Source of the DNA: Nephthysia sp036513515
GTDB lineage: Bacteria > Chloroflexota > Dormibacteria > Dormibacterales > Dormibacteraceae
NCBI GenBank assembly: GCA_036513515.1
Contig: DATBYW010000029.1
Span: 24,909-88,908 of the forward strand
DNA length: 64,000 nt
Reading direction: 5' to 3'
The notes under the pieces were generated by a model that saw only the letters and a list, made by a program, of their open reading frames with translations, was not told where the DNA came from and ran no database searches. Positions 52,759 to 60,743 of this stretch are shown piece after piece. Position 1 is the stretch's first letter. Every line of letters begins with the position of its first letter. The position numbers and the translations under genes are program-made.

Positions 52759-54411
52759 CTAGATGATGGCCTTCTCGGTGTAGAGGCCGAAGACATCCAC
52801 CATCGCCCCCATGATCTCGCCCTCCGTGCAGTAGGCACGGACCGCTTCGAGGATGTGCGGCATCAGGTTCTCGCTGGGGCTGGCAGCCGCCTTCCGGATC
52901 TCATCGAGCGCACGGTCAGCCCTCTTCGCGACGCGGCCGCGGCGGACCTCACGGACCCGCTCGACCTGTTCCTGCTCGAGCTCCCGCGGGATCCGGAGGA
53001 TCTCCAGCTGGTCCTCCTCGTTCCCGGCCGTGAACCCGTTGACCCCGATCATGACCCTGCGCTTCTGTTCCAGCTCGGTCTGGTGCCGAAACGCGGCATC
53101 CGCTATTTCCTTCTGCATGAATCCGGCCTCGATCGCCGGTATCACGCCGCCGTACGAGTCGATGCGCTCGAAGTAGGCCTCCGCCTCCTCCTCCATGCGG
53201 CGCGTCAGGTCCTCCACGAAGTAGGAGCCGCCCAGCGGGTCAACCGTGTTCACCACGCCGGTCTCGTAGGCGATGAGCTGCTGGGTCCGCAGCGCCACCC
53301 TCGCCGCCTTGTCGGTCGGCAGGCCCAGCACCTCGTCCATGGCGTTGGTGTGGAGAGACTGGGTGCCGCCGAGGACGGCCGCCAGCCCCTCGAGCGCGGT
53401 GCGGGCAACGTTCAGCTCGGGCTGCTGCGCGGTCAGGGAGACACCGGCGGTCTGGGTGTGGAAGCGCAGCTTCCAGGAGCGTTCGTCCTGGGCGCCATAG
53501 CGCTCGCGCATGCGTCGGGCCCAGATCCGGCGCGCGGCCCGGAACTTGGCGATCTCCTCGAAAAAGTCCATGTGGGAGTCGAAGAAGAAGGACAGCCGGG
53601 GCGCGAACTCGTCCACCTTCATGCCGCGCTCGATGCAGGCGTCCACGTAGGCAAACCCGTCCGCCAGAGTGAAGGCCAGCTCCTGCGCCGCGGTGGACCC
53701 CGCCTCCCGGATGTGGTAACCGGAGATGGACACGGTGTTCCAGCGGGGGACCTCCCGGGCGCAAAACTCGATCGAGTCCACGACCAGCCGCATCGACGGC
53801 TCGGGAGGAAAGATGAACTCCTTCTGCGCGATGAACTCCTTCAGGATGTCGTTCTGCAGCGTCCCGCTGACCTGGGCGAACTGGAGGCCCTGCTTCTCCG
53901 CCACCGCCAGATACATGGCGAGCAGCACCGCCGCCGGCGAGTTGATGGTCATCGATGTCGAGACCTCACCCAGCGGGATGCCGTCGAAAAGCGTCTCCAT
54001 GTCCGCCAGCGAATCGATCGCCACCCCGCAGTGGCCGATCTCGCCTCGGCTGGTCGGGGCGTCCGAGTCCTGCCCCATCAGGGTCGGCATGTCGAAGGCC
54101 ACCGAGAGGCCGGTCTGGCCGTTCTTGAGCAGGTAGTGATAGCGCCGGTTCGTCTGCTCTGCAGTCGCAAAGCCGGAGAACTGTCGCATCGTCCAGAGCC
54201 GGCCTCGATAGCCGGTGGCGTGGATTCCGCGCGTGTAGGGATACTGGCCAGGGAGCTCTTCGGGGATGTCCTCCACCTGCGCCGACGTGTACAGCGGCTC
54301 CACTTCCATCCCGGAGAGGGTTGTGGTCTCGACGCCGTCATCGCGTTTGGCGCTGGCTTCGTACTCCTTCCGCCAGGTTTCCCCGGCTTCCGCGCTGTAG
54401 CGAACCGTCAT
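52759..54411 (-). CDS. Methylmalonyl-CoA mutase, large (catalytic) subunit
   Basis: A 550-residue TIM-barrel protein with YPYTRGIHATGYRGRLWTMR, GQTGLSVAFDMPTLMGQDSD, and SISGYHIREAGSTA...QELAFTLA. It rearranges (R)-methylmalonyl-CoA to succinyl-CoA with the B12 subunit. Related mutases for 2-hydroxyisobutyryl- or ethylmalonyl-CoA share this architecture and cannot be ruled out by eye. ATG 54411 is 10 nt after meaB; a GATAAT overlaps the meaB stop, 9 nt before this ATG. Confidence 0.9.
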   Translation of the reverse strand: MTVRYSAEAGETWRKEYEASAKRDDGVETTTLSGMEVEPLYTSAQVEDIPEELPGQYPYTRGIHATGYRGRLWTMRQFSGFATAEQTNRRYHYLLKNGQTGLSVAFDMPTLMGQDSDAPTSRGEIGHCGVAIDSLADMETLFDGIPLGEVSTSMTINSPAAVLLAMYLAVAEKQGLQFAQVSGTLQNDILKEFIAQKEFIFPPEPSMRLVVDSIEFCAREVPRWNTVSISGYHIREAGSTAAQELAFTLADGFAYVDACIERGMKVDEFAPRLSFFFDSHMDFFEEIAKFRAARRIWARRMRERYGAQDERSWKLRFHTQTAGVSLTAQQPELNVARTALEGLAAVLGGTQSLHTNAMDEVLGLPTDKAARVALRTQQLIAYETGVVNTVDPLGGSYFVEDLTRRMEEEAEAYFERIDSYGGVIPAIEAGFMQKEIADAAFRHQTELEQKRRVMIGVNGFTAGNEEDQLEILRIPRELEQEQVERVREVRRGRVAKRADRALDEIRKAAASPSENLMPHILEAVRAYCTEGEIMGAMVDVFGLYTEKAII

Positions 54412-54421
54412 CCCGAGGCCA

Positions 54422-55408
54422 TTATCCTTCTGCCCTTGCGGCCTCCGGCACCAGGCTGCCCCCGCGCTGTCTCAGCATCTCCTCAGCCGCGGCGTAGGGA
54501 GTGCGATCCTCGAGCAGGCGCCGCGCGAGCGGAGGATCACTGTCCAGGAGTCGGCGTGCCTCTCCCCGAGCCCACTCGGCGACCAGGTCCGCGGCCTCGT
54601 CTTTCAGCCGCGCCTCCTCCTGCGCCCGGGCCTCCCCTGAGGCCTCCTGGTGCGTCCTGTGCCGCTCTACCGCCTCGTACAGATCGTCCAGCCCGTCACC
54701 GCTCGAAGCGACGGTCTGAATTATCTGAGGACGCCAGGCCTGCTTCGGGCCCATGTTGAGCATGTTGCGAATCTCCTGAACCGTCCGCTGGGCTCCCGGC
54801 AGGTCGGCTTTGTTGACGACGAAGACGTCTGCGATCTCCATGATCCCGGCCTTGATCATCTGGACCCCGTCTCCGAGCCCCGGTGTCAGGACGACCAGCG
54901 TGGTATCCGCGATGGCCGCCACCTCCAGCTCAGACTGGCCCACGCCCACCGTCTCGAGGAGCACGAAGTCGAAGCCGAACGCGCCCATGAGCCGGATCGC
55001 CTCTCGGCTGGCCACCGAGACGCCGCCCAGGTGCCCGCGGGCGCCCATCGAGCGGATGAACACGCGGGGATCGAGAGCATGGCGCTGCATCCGTATCCGG
55101 TCGCCCAGGATCGCGCCTCCCGAATAAGGCGAGTTGGGGTCAACCGCGATCACGGCCACGGAGAAGTCCCGCCCTCGGAGCAGCCTCACGACCCCGTCGA
55201 CCAGCGTCGACTTGCCGGTGCCCGGCGCGCCGGTGAAGCCCAGGACGTAGGGTCGCCGGATCCGGTCGGCGAGCGACTCCAGAAGATGCCGGACGGAGGG
55301 GTCCCGCTGCTCCACGAGGGTTATGGCACGGGCCAGCCCGCGCACGTTGCCGGCGCGAAACTCCGCAGCCAGGTCGCGCTCAGGAGCGATCCGGCGCTCA
55401 GGAGCCAC
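54422..55408 (-). CDS. meaB: MeaB-family GTPase, mutase chaperone
   Basis: A 328-residue G3E GTPase: P-loop GFTGAPGTGKSTL (about 57-69), VIAVDPNSPYSGGAILGDR, ETVGVGQSE and NKADLPGAQ. It gates cofactor loading and protects methylmalonyl-CoA mutase. The C-terminal dimerisation arm is present. GTG start, 11-nt overlap with the preceding LCP gene. Confidence 0.93.
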   Translation of the reverse strand: MAPERRIAPERDLAAEFRAGNVRGLARAITLVEQRDPSVRHLLESLADRIRRPYVLGFTGAPGTGKSTLVDGVVRLLRGRDFSVAVIAVDPNSPYSGGAILGDRIRMQRHALDPRVFIRSMGARGHLGGVSVASREAIRLMGAFGFDFVLLETVGVGQSELEVAAIADTTLVVLTPGLGDGVQMIKAGIMEIADVFVVNKADLPGAQRTVQEIRNMLNMGPKQAWRPQIIQTVASSGDGLDDLYEAVERHRTHQEASGEARAQEEARLKDEAADLVAEWARGEARRLLDSDPPLARRLLEDRTPYAAAEEMLRQRGGSLVPEAARAEG

Positions 55409-56891
55409 CGTACCACCGCCGGGCGTAGTCGCCGCCCACCGCCACGACCAGGCCCTGCTGGCCGCCGCTCACGCTTCCGGCCAGGGGGGTGGGCATGGGC
55501 ACCACCCGGGCGCCGAAGAATTCCTCCAGCCAGGCGGCTGTCTGCGGGTACCTGCCCCCCGAATAGTCGTAGATCACGGTCTGAGCGCTTACGGGGCGCC
55601 GCGGTCCGTTGCTGACCGCCAGCCCCAGGGGGTTGAGCACGTTTGCCACCCTCGTCTCCAGGTCGGGAGAGTTTGCCGTCGCGTTGACTATCTCGACCGG
55701 CGAATGCTCCTGGAGAATGCGCCGGTCGACGAACGCGTGGGCGAGCACCGAGTGCCAGGTCTGGTACGTGGGGTCTTCGGGGCAGAGCGCGTAGGCATCG
55801 AGCGACCCACAGCTTCCTTGCTGGTAGGGCGCGTAGTCGTCGACGAGGTCTTTGTCGGAGATGCCCAGCCGGATGAACGAGCTGTCGGAAAGCTTGCTGC
55901 CGAAGTCGTAGAGCGCCTTGATGTCGTTCAGGTCCAGGTCGGTCTTGAAGTCGTTCTGAAGCGCGTCCATCAACTGGGGGACCTTCCAGATGGCGTCGAC
56001 TGAGGTCGCCTTCTGCCGGATCGCCGCGACGACCATCTGCTGCCTGCGGGATCGACCGAAGTCACTCGCCTGATCCGGCTGCTCGGCGTCGCGGGAGCGG
56101 GCGATCTCCAGCGCCTGCTCACCGTTGACCTGATAGGAGCCGGCCGAGAAGTGGATGCCCGAGCCCGGCGGACACGGCCAGCCGAGCGGCACCCCGTGGT
56201 TCACATAGCCGTTCGAGTAGTCGGGATAGTGGCAGTCGTCGAGGGGACCGCTCATCTGCACGGTGATGCCCCCAAGGGAATTCACGGCGTCTCTGAAGGC
56301 CTTGAAATCCACCGCGGCGTAGCGGTCGAAGGTGATCCCCGTCAGGCGGCTCACCGTCGCCTCCACCAGATGTCCGGCGCCGTCCTTGCCCTGGAACGCC
56401 GTCCGGAGAGCTCCCGGCCCGAACGGCGCGGGGTCGTTGCCCACCGCGAAGGCCGCGTTGATCTTCTCTTCATACCTCCGCCCATCCTGCCAGGCATCGA
56501 TCTGGACGTAGAGATCCCGAGGTATCGAGACCTCGAGGACGCGCCGGCTCAGGGGATCGATGCTCACGGCCATGATCGAGTCGGTCAGCCAGGGGGCGTC
56601 GTTCTCAGGCCCTCCGTAGCCGAGCAGCAGCAGGTTGATCTGCTGGCCGTGCTTGATCTTCCAGGCAATGGACCCCGCCGGCGGCTCGACCTCGTGCTGG
56701 ATGACGGTGACTGGATTGTTGAGATTCACCACGCGCTTCAGGAAATGCCCCGTCCGCTGAGTGGCGTAGATCCCGCCACCGACCACTGTCCCCAGCAGGA
56801 TGAGGATGAGCAGCAGCGGAATCATCCGTACCCACCGGCGGCGCTTACCAGCGCCTTCCGAAGACACGACGCCACCCCCAGGCCGAGACAT
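55398..56891 (-). CDS. LytR-CpsA-Psr (LCP) family cell-wall glycopolymer ligase
   Basis: About 497 residues: transmembrane helix near 20-45, LCP domain (NLLLLGYGGPENDAPWLTDS, SIPRDLYVQ, NAAFAVG, DRYAAVDFKAFRDAVNSLGG) and a C-terminal LytR_C domain (VEIVNATANSPDLETRVANV). It transfers glycopolymers from lipid carriers to peptidoglycan outside the membrane. ATG 56891 preferred over GTG 56897; TAGAAT lies 9 nt upstream. Its gene overlaps meaB, an unexpected partner. Confidence 0.9.
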   Translation of the reverse strand: MSRPGGGVVSSEGAGKRRRWVRMIPLLLILILLGTVVGGGIYATQRTGHFLKRVVNLNNPVTVIQHEVEPPAGSIAWKIKHGQQINLLLLGYGGPENDAPWLTDSIMAVSIDPLSRRVLEVSIPRDLYVQIDAWQDGRRYEEKINAAFAVGNDPAPFGPGALRTAFQGKDGAGHLVEATVSRLTGITFDRYAAVDFKAFRDAVNSLGGITVQMSGPLDDCHYPDYSNGYVNHGVPLGWPCPPGSGIHFSAGSYQVNGEQALEIARSRDAEQPDQASDFGRSRRQQMVVAAIRQKATSVDAIWKVPQLMDALQNDFKTDLDLNDIKALYDFGSKLSDSSFIRLGISDKDLVDDYAPYQQGSCGSLDAYALCPEDPTYQTWHSVLAHAFVDRRILQEHSPVEIVNATANSPDLETRVANVLNPLGLAVSNGPRRPVSAQTVIYDYSGGRYPQTAAWLEEFFGARVVPMPTPLAGSVSGGQQGLVVAVGGDYARRWYGGS

Positions 56892-56973
56892 ACCCACTGG
56901 ATTCTACGGACCCCCTCCGAATTCCCCTGCCCCCTCCGAGAAGGAACTCTAGGGTCTCTTTCGTTACTCGATA

Positions 56974-57105
56974 GGCCGGATTCATTCCGGCCGAGTGAGT
57001 CCGTTCCCGACACCCGAGAGTCACTCCCGAGGGAGGGGGCCCGTGGGGGAGGCCCGCCTCCCGCGCGACTTACCCGTGGGGGGGGCCCGCCTCCCCCGCG
57101 ACTCT
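56974..57105. repeat. Palindromic intergenic element, copy B, with tandem 33-nt units
   Basis: Hairpin GGCCGGA-N5-TCCGGCC (56974-56992), then GAGTGAGTCC, TCACT, GAGGGGGC and a GGGAGGC-CC-GCCTCCC palindrome, in the same order as copy A. The palindrome part is duplicated as two 33-nt tandem units (57040-57072 and 57073-57105). It fills most of the 212-nt gap between the two LCP genes. Confidence 0.6.
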
Positions 57106-58573
57106 ATTGGCCGATCCAGCGCAGGGCGTAGTCGCGGCCGAGGTCGACGGCGACGCCCTGGTCAGGGGGGTTGGGGGTGGGCGAGGTCGATCCTGCTGTG
57201 GGTGTGACGACTGTCGCGTTGAAGTATCTGGACAGCCACTCGACGGTCATCGGGTACTTGCCGCCCGAGTAGTCATAGACCACCGACTTGTCTGCCGCCC
57301 TACCCCTCACCGGCTGCACCATCTTGAGACCGAGCGGCCCAAGTGTCGTGCTCACCCTCGGGCCCAGGTCCTCGAGGCTGCGGCTGGAGTTCACCACCTG
57401 GACGGGCGCTCCCTCCTTCAGCACTTTCGGGTCCAGGAACAGGTTGGCGAAGTAGGTCTTGATCATGCTGTAGCTCGGGTCGAGAGGACAGAGCGTGTAC
57501 AGATTGGGGTCTCCGCAGCTACCCGAGCGCTGGTAGTAGGTGTCGACGAAGTCCGAGGTTGTGATCGCCGCGCGGCCTATGGAGGAGTCGGACAGCTTTG
57601 CCGACCAGTCGTAGAGGGCCTTCAGGTCTGAGAGACCGAGATTGCTCGAGAAATCCTTCTGCAGCGCGTCCATCAAGGCGGGGGCCTTGCTGATCGCGTT
57701 CACGGAGGTCGCCTTCTTCCGGATCGCGTTCAGCAAGAGCTGTTGCCGGCGGGCGCGGCCGAAGTCGCTCGCCTCGTCCGCCTGGATGGCATGCCGCGAT
57801 CGCGACAGCTGGAGCGCCTGCTCGCCATTGACCTGCTGGCACCCGGCTTTGAAGTGAATGCCTCCCTTCACGTAGCCGCTGTGGTAGTTCGGGTACTGGT
57901 TGTCGTCGAGAGGCCCCGGCAGGCAAACCTGGACCCCGCCGAGGGCGTCGACCAGGTCACGAAAAGCTTTGAAGTCGACTGCCACGTAGCCGTCGAACTG
58001 GACGCCCGTGACGGAGGTCACCGTCTGCTCCGCCAGGCGGCCACCCCGGTCCTTGGACCCGGTGAACTCGGGCTTCTTGCCCTGATAAGTCCCGTCGTCC
58101 ATGCCTATCGCGTAGGCCGCGTTGATCTTGTCGACCGCCGGCTCCCGGTTTGCGAATGCGTCGATCTTGACGCCCATGTCTCGTGGGATCGAAACCTCAA
58201 CCGCGCGCCGGTTGGCCGGGTCGATGCTCATCACCATCATGGTGTCGGTCAGCCATGGAGCGTCGTTCTCCGCGCCTCCGTAGCCGAGCAGGAGGATGTT
58301 CACTCTCTGACCGTGGTTCAGCTTCCAGGGCAGCGTGCCGCTCTGGGGATCGACGGATCGCTGCAATTCCTCGAGCGGGTTGCCGAGGTTCGCAGCCTGT
58401 TGCAGGAAGCTCCAGGTGCGACCCACCGCGAGGCCGCCAGAGACCAGGACGACAAGCACGAGGACGAGCGCCACGAGCGGCGCCCACGGCCGGCGCCTGC
58501 GGCGCTGGGGCGGCAGCGACGAGCGCGGTTTGTAACGATAGGAATCAACGGGACCAGGCAACCTGGCGGGCAA
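57104..58573 (-). CDS. LytR-CpsA-Psr (LCP) family protein, second copy
   Basis: A 489-residue paralogue of the previous LCP protein with the same layout: basic N-terminus, one transmembrane helix (about 30-52), LCP core (ILLLGYGGAENDAPWLTDT, SIPRDMGVK, GYVAVDFKAFRDLVDALGG) and a LytR_C domain (VQVVNSSRSLEDLGPRV). TTG start at 58573 with GGAGG immediately before it; a TTG at 58561 is an alternative. Tandem duplication with later divergence is likely. Confidence 0.88.
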   Translation of the reverse strand: MPARLPGPVDSYRYKPRSSLPPQRRRRRPWAPLVALVLVLVVLVSGGLAVGRTWSFLQQAANLGNPLEELQRSVDPQSGTLPWKLNHGQRVNILLLGYGGAENDAPWLTDTMMVMSIDPANRRAVEVSIPRDMGVKIDAFANREPAVDKINAAYAIGMDDGTYQGKKPEFTGSKDRGGRLAEQTVTSVTGVQFDGYVAVDFKAFRDLVDALGGVQVCLPGPLDDNQYPNYHSGYVKGGIHFKAGCQQVNGEQALQLSRSRHAIQADEASDFGRARRQQLLLNAIRKKATSVNAISKAPALMDALQKDFSSNLGLSDLKALYDWSAKLSDSSIGRAAITTSDFVDTYYQRSGSCGDPNLYTLCPLDPSYSMIKTYFANLFLDPKVLKEGAPVQVVNSSRSLEDLGPRVSTTLGPLGLKMVQPVRGRAADKSVVYDYSGGKYPMTVEWLSRYFNATVVTPTAGSTSPTPNPPDQGVAVDLGRDYALRWIGQ

Positions 58574-58669
58574 CCTCCACGGTTACTACAACGCGTGGAA
58601 ACACGCTGAGGGCACGGGCTCCAGGCGGCAGGAGACGCCCAGAGAACCTCCGGGCGGCCCCCACGATAC

Positions 58670-59479
58670 CTAGCCGGAGGTCGAAACGCTGGTTGTCATG
58701 GTCGTGAATACCCTGAGGATCACAACAATGACGAAGAGCACCAGGAAGATCGTCCCGATGATCCCCAGGATGCGGCCGGCTTTTGCCAGGCTTTCCCCTC
58801 CCAGGGTCCCACCGCTCGCCCGGATCCTGTTGAGCGAGCTGTTGCCTATGAAATAGGCCACCGGGCCAAGGATCGACAGGCAGCATGTGAGGCTCAACAG
58901 CCCAAGCACCAGCGACAGGGTGGCCGCGCTGTCGGTTGGCCGGCTGGGAGCCGCATAACCCGGACCCGCGCCGTAGGCGGGTGGAGGCGCGTAGGAGGGC
59001 GGTGCCGCGCCTGAGGGCGTGTATGAAGGAGGCGTGTAGGCGGGGGGCGGCCCCGGAGGAGGGGGCGGCGGACCGCCCGCCGGAGGGCCTCCAGACGGTG
59101 GTCCGGGCGGCGATCCCGGCGGCGGCGGAGGAGGCGGCGGCGGACCGCCAGCGGGAGGACCTCCGGACGGTGGTCCCGGCGGCGGAGGCGGCGGCGGCGG
59201 TGGCGGACCACCAGCGGGAGGACCTCCAGGCGGGGGTCCCGGTGGCGACGGAGGTGGCGGCGGCGGCAGTGGCTCCTCCCGCTGGGCGGGCGCGGGTGGC
59301 GGCTCGCTCGGCGGCGAATACCCGGGCGGTGGGTCGGGCGGACGGCCGGGAGGAGGTGACCCGGTCCCCGAGCCCTCTTCCTCCGGCGGCGGTGGCGGCG
59401 GCGGACCGGCAGGAGGAGGCGGCGGCTGCCAGCCGCCGGATCCGCCTGGCGGATTCGATCCTGGGGGTGTCTGGCTCAA
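58670..59479 (-). CDS. Proline-rich DUF4190-type membrane protein
   Basis: A 269-residue protein. Residues 1-180 are an extreme Pro/Gly low-complexity region with three near-copies of a GPPSGGPPAGGPPPPPP-type unit, then a Tyr/Pro stretch. The C-terminus is a DUF4190-like domain: two transmembrane helices (ATLSLVLGLLSLTCCLSILG and GRILGIIGTIFLVLFVIVVI) around SSLNRIRASGG. TTG start with AAGGAG 9 nt upstream. Possibly a cell-envelope or division-associated scaffold; function unknown. Confidence 0.78.
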   Translation of the reverse strand: MSQTPPGSNPPGGSGGWQPPPPPAGPPPPPPPEEEGSGTGSPPPGRPPDPPPGYSPPSEPPPAPAQREEPLPPPPPPSPPGPPPGGPPAGGPPPPPPPPPPGPPSGGPPAGGPPPPPPPPPGSPPGPPSGGPPAGGPPPPPPGPPPAYTPPSYTPSGAAPPSYAPPPAYGAGPGYAAPSRPTDSAATLSLVLGLLSLTCCLSILGPVAYFIGNSSLNRIRASGGTLGGESLAKAGRILGIIGTIFLVLFVIVVILRVFTTMTTSVSTSG

Positions 59480-59597
59480 GGCGTGGGTCTCCTTGCTGTG
59501 GCCGGCGCTGAACGGAACATCTTCCCCGCCGCCCTCGTTCGCATTTGACCGCTGGAACTATAAAGGCCCTTCAGGCCGCGGGCCAAGTTTTGGCGGG

Positions 59598-60734
59598 CTA
59601 TCTCAAGAGGGCTCGACTGATGACCACCCTCTGGATCTGATTCGTGCCCTCGTAGATCTGCGTGATCTTCGCATCTCGCATCATCCGCTCGACCGGATAG
59701 TCGCGAATGTAGCCGTAGCCGCCGAGCACCTGCACGGCATCGGTCGTGACTTGCATGGCCGTGTCGGAGGCGAACAGCTTGGCCATTGCGGCCAGCTTGG
59801 TCAGGTCTGGAGCTTGCTCGTCGACCTTGGTCGCGGCCAGGTAGACGAGGTGCCGGGCAGCCTCCACCTGCGTCGCCATGTCGGCGAGCATGAACTGCAC
59901 GCCCTGGAAGGCCGCGATCGGCTGGCCGAACTGCTTGCGCTCCTTGGCATACCCGACCGCGTAGTCGAGCGCGCCCTCGGCGAGCCCAACAGCCTGCGCC
60001 CCGATGCCAGGTCGAGAGCGGTCGAGGACGCCCAGGGCGATCTTGAACCCCTGTCCCTCGTCGCCCAGCCGGTTCCTGGCCGGCACCCGGACCTCCTCGA
60101 AAGCAAGGGAGGCGGTCGGTGAGCCTCGGATGCCGAGCTTGTGCTCCAGCTTCACCACGGCCCAGGGGCTCTCTTCTCTCTCCAGGACAAAAGCCGAGAT
60201 CCCCCGGTGATCCGCCTCGGCGTCGGTGCGAGCGAACACCACGAGCGTGTCGGCAATGCTGCCGTGCGTGATGAACACCTTGCTGCCCGAAAGGACGTAC
60301 TCGTCGCCGTAGCGTTTGGCCTTCGTCTGCATCGCCCCGGCGTCGGATCCAGAACCTGGCTCCGAGAGGGCGTAAGCGCAGACTCTGCCCTCGGCAAGCG
60401 GCGGGCAGAGCCGCTTCTTCTGCTCCTCGGTCCCCGCCAGGAGGATCGGATAGGAGCCGAGAGCCTGGACTGCGAGGATCAGAGAAGAGGTGACGCACGC
60501 CTTGGCGATCTCCTCTATGCCCATGCAGATGGTCACGCTGGAGCCGGAGATGCCACCGTATCGCTCGGGAAACGGGATGGCCAGGACGCCGTTCTCTGCG
60601 AACAGATTCTCGATGTCCTTTGGGTACTCCGCCTTCTCGTCGATCTCGGCGGCGCGGGGAGCCACCCTGTCCTGGACCAGCTCGCGGATGGTTTCGCGGA
60701 TGGCGAGCTGCTCGTCCGTGAACCTGAAGTCCAT
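59598..60734 (-). CDS. Acyl-CoA dehydrogenase
   Basis: A 378-residue short/medium-chain type enzyme: CAYALSEPGSGSDAGAMQTK, VFITHGSIAD, and the catalytic Glu in IYEGTNQIQRVVISR. It makes the 2,3-enoyl-CoA and passes electrons to ETF. TAATCT 6 nt before the ATG overlaps the stop of the preceding membrane protein gene, 9 nt away. Confidence 0.94.
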   Translation of the reverse strand: MDFRFTDEQLAIRETIRELVQDRVAPRAAEIDEKAEYPKDIENLFAENGVLAIPFPERYGGISGSSVTICMGIEEIAKACVTSSLILAVQALGSYPILLAGTEEQKKRLCPPLAEGRVCAYALSEPGSGSDAGAMQTKAKRYGDEYVLSGSKVFITHGSIADTLVVFARTDAEADHRGISAFVLEREESPWAVVKLEHKLGIRGSPTASLAFEEVRVPARNRLGDEGQGFKIALGVLDRSRPGIGAQAVGLAEGALDYAVGYAKERKQFGQPIAAFQGVQFMLADMATQVEAARHLVYLAATKVDEQAPDLTKLAAMAKLFASDTAMQVTTDAVQVLGGYGYIRDYPVERMMRDAKITQIYEGTNQIQRVVISRALLR

Positions 60735-60743
60735 CGAGTGAGA

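Noticed and set aside
52495..54759. 754-residue open frame opposite the mutase genes
   Set aside because: Antisense shadow; the minus strand has complete mutase and B12-binding motifs.
56898..57103. Rho-independent terminator between the LCP genes
   Set aside because: Stems are strong but no T-run follows, and the same sequence recurs elsewhere, so it is reported as a repeat element.
58936..59460. Regular GGCGG/CCTCC repeats looking like an array
   Set aside because: They encode the Pro/Gly repeats of the DUF4190 protein; units are of uneven length with no spacers, so not CRISPR.
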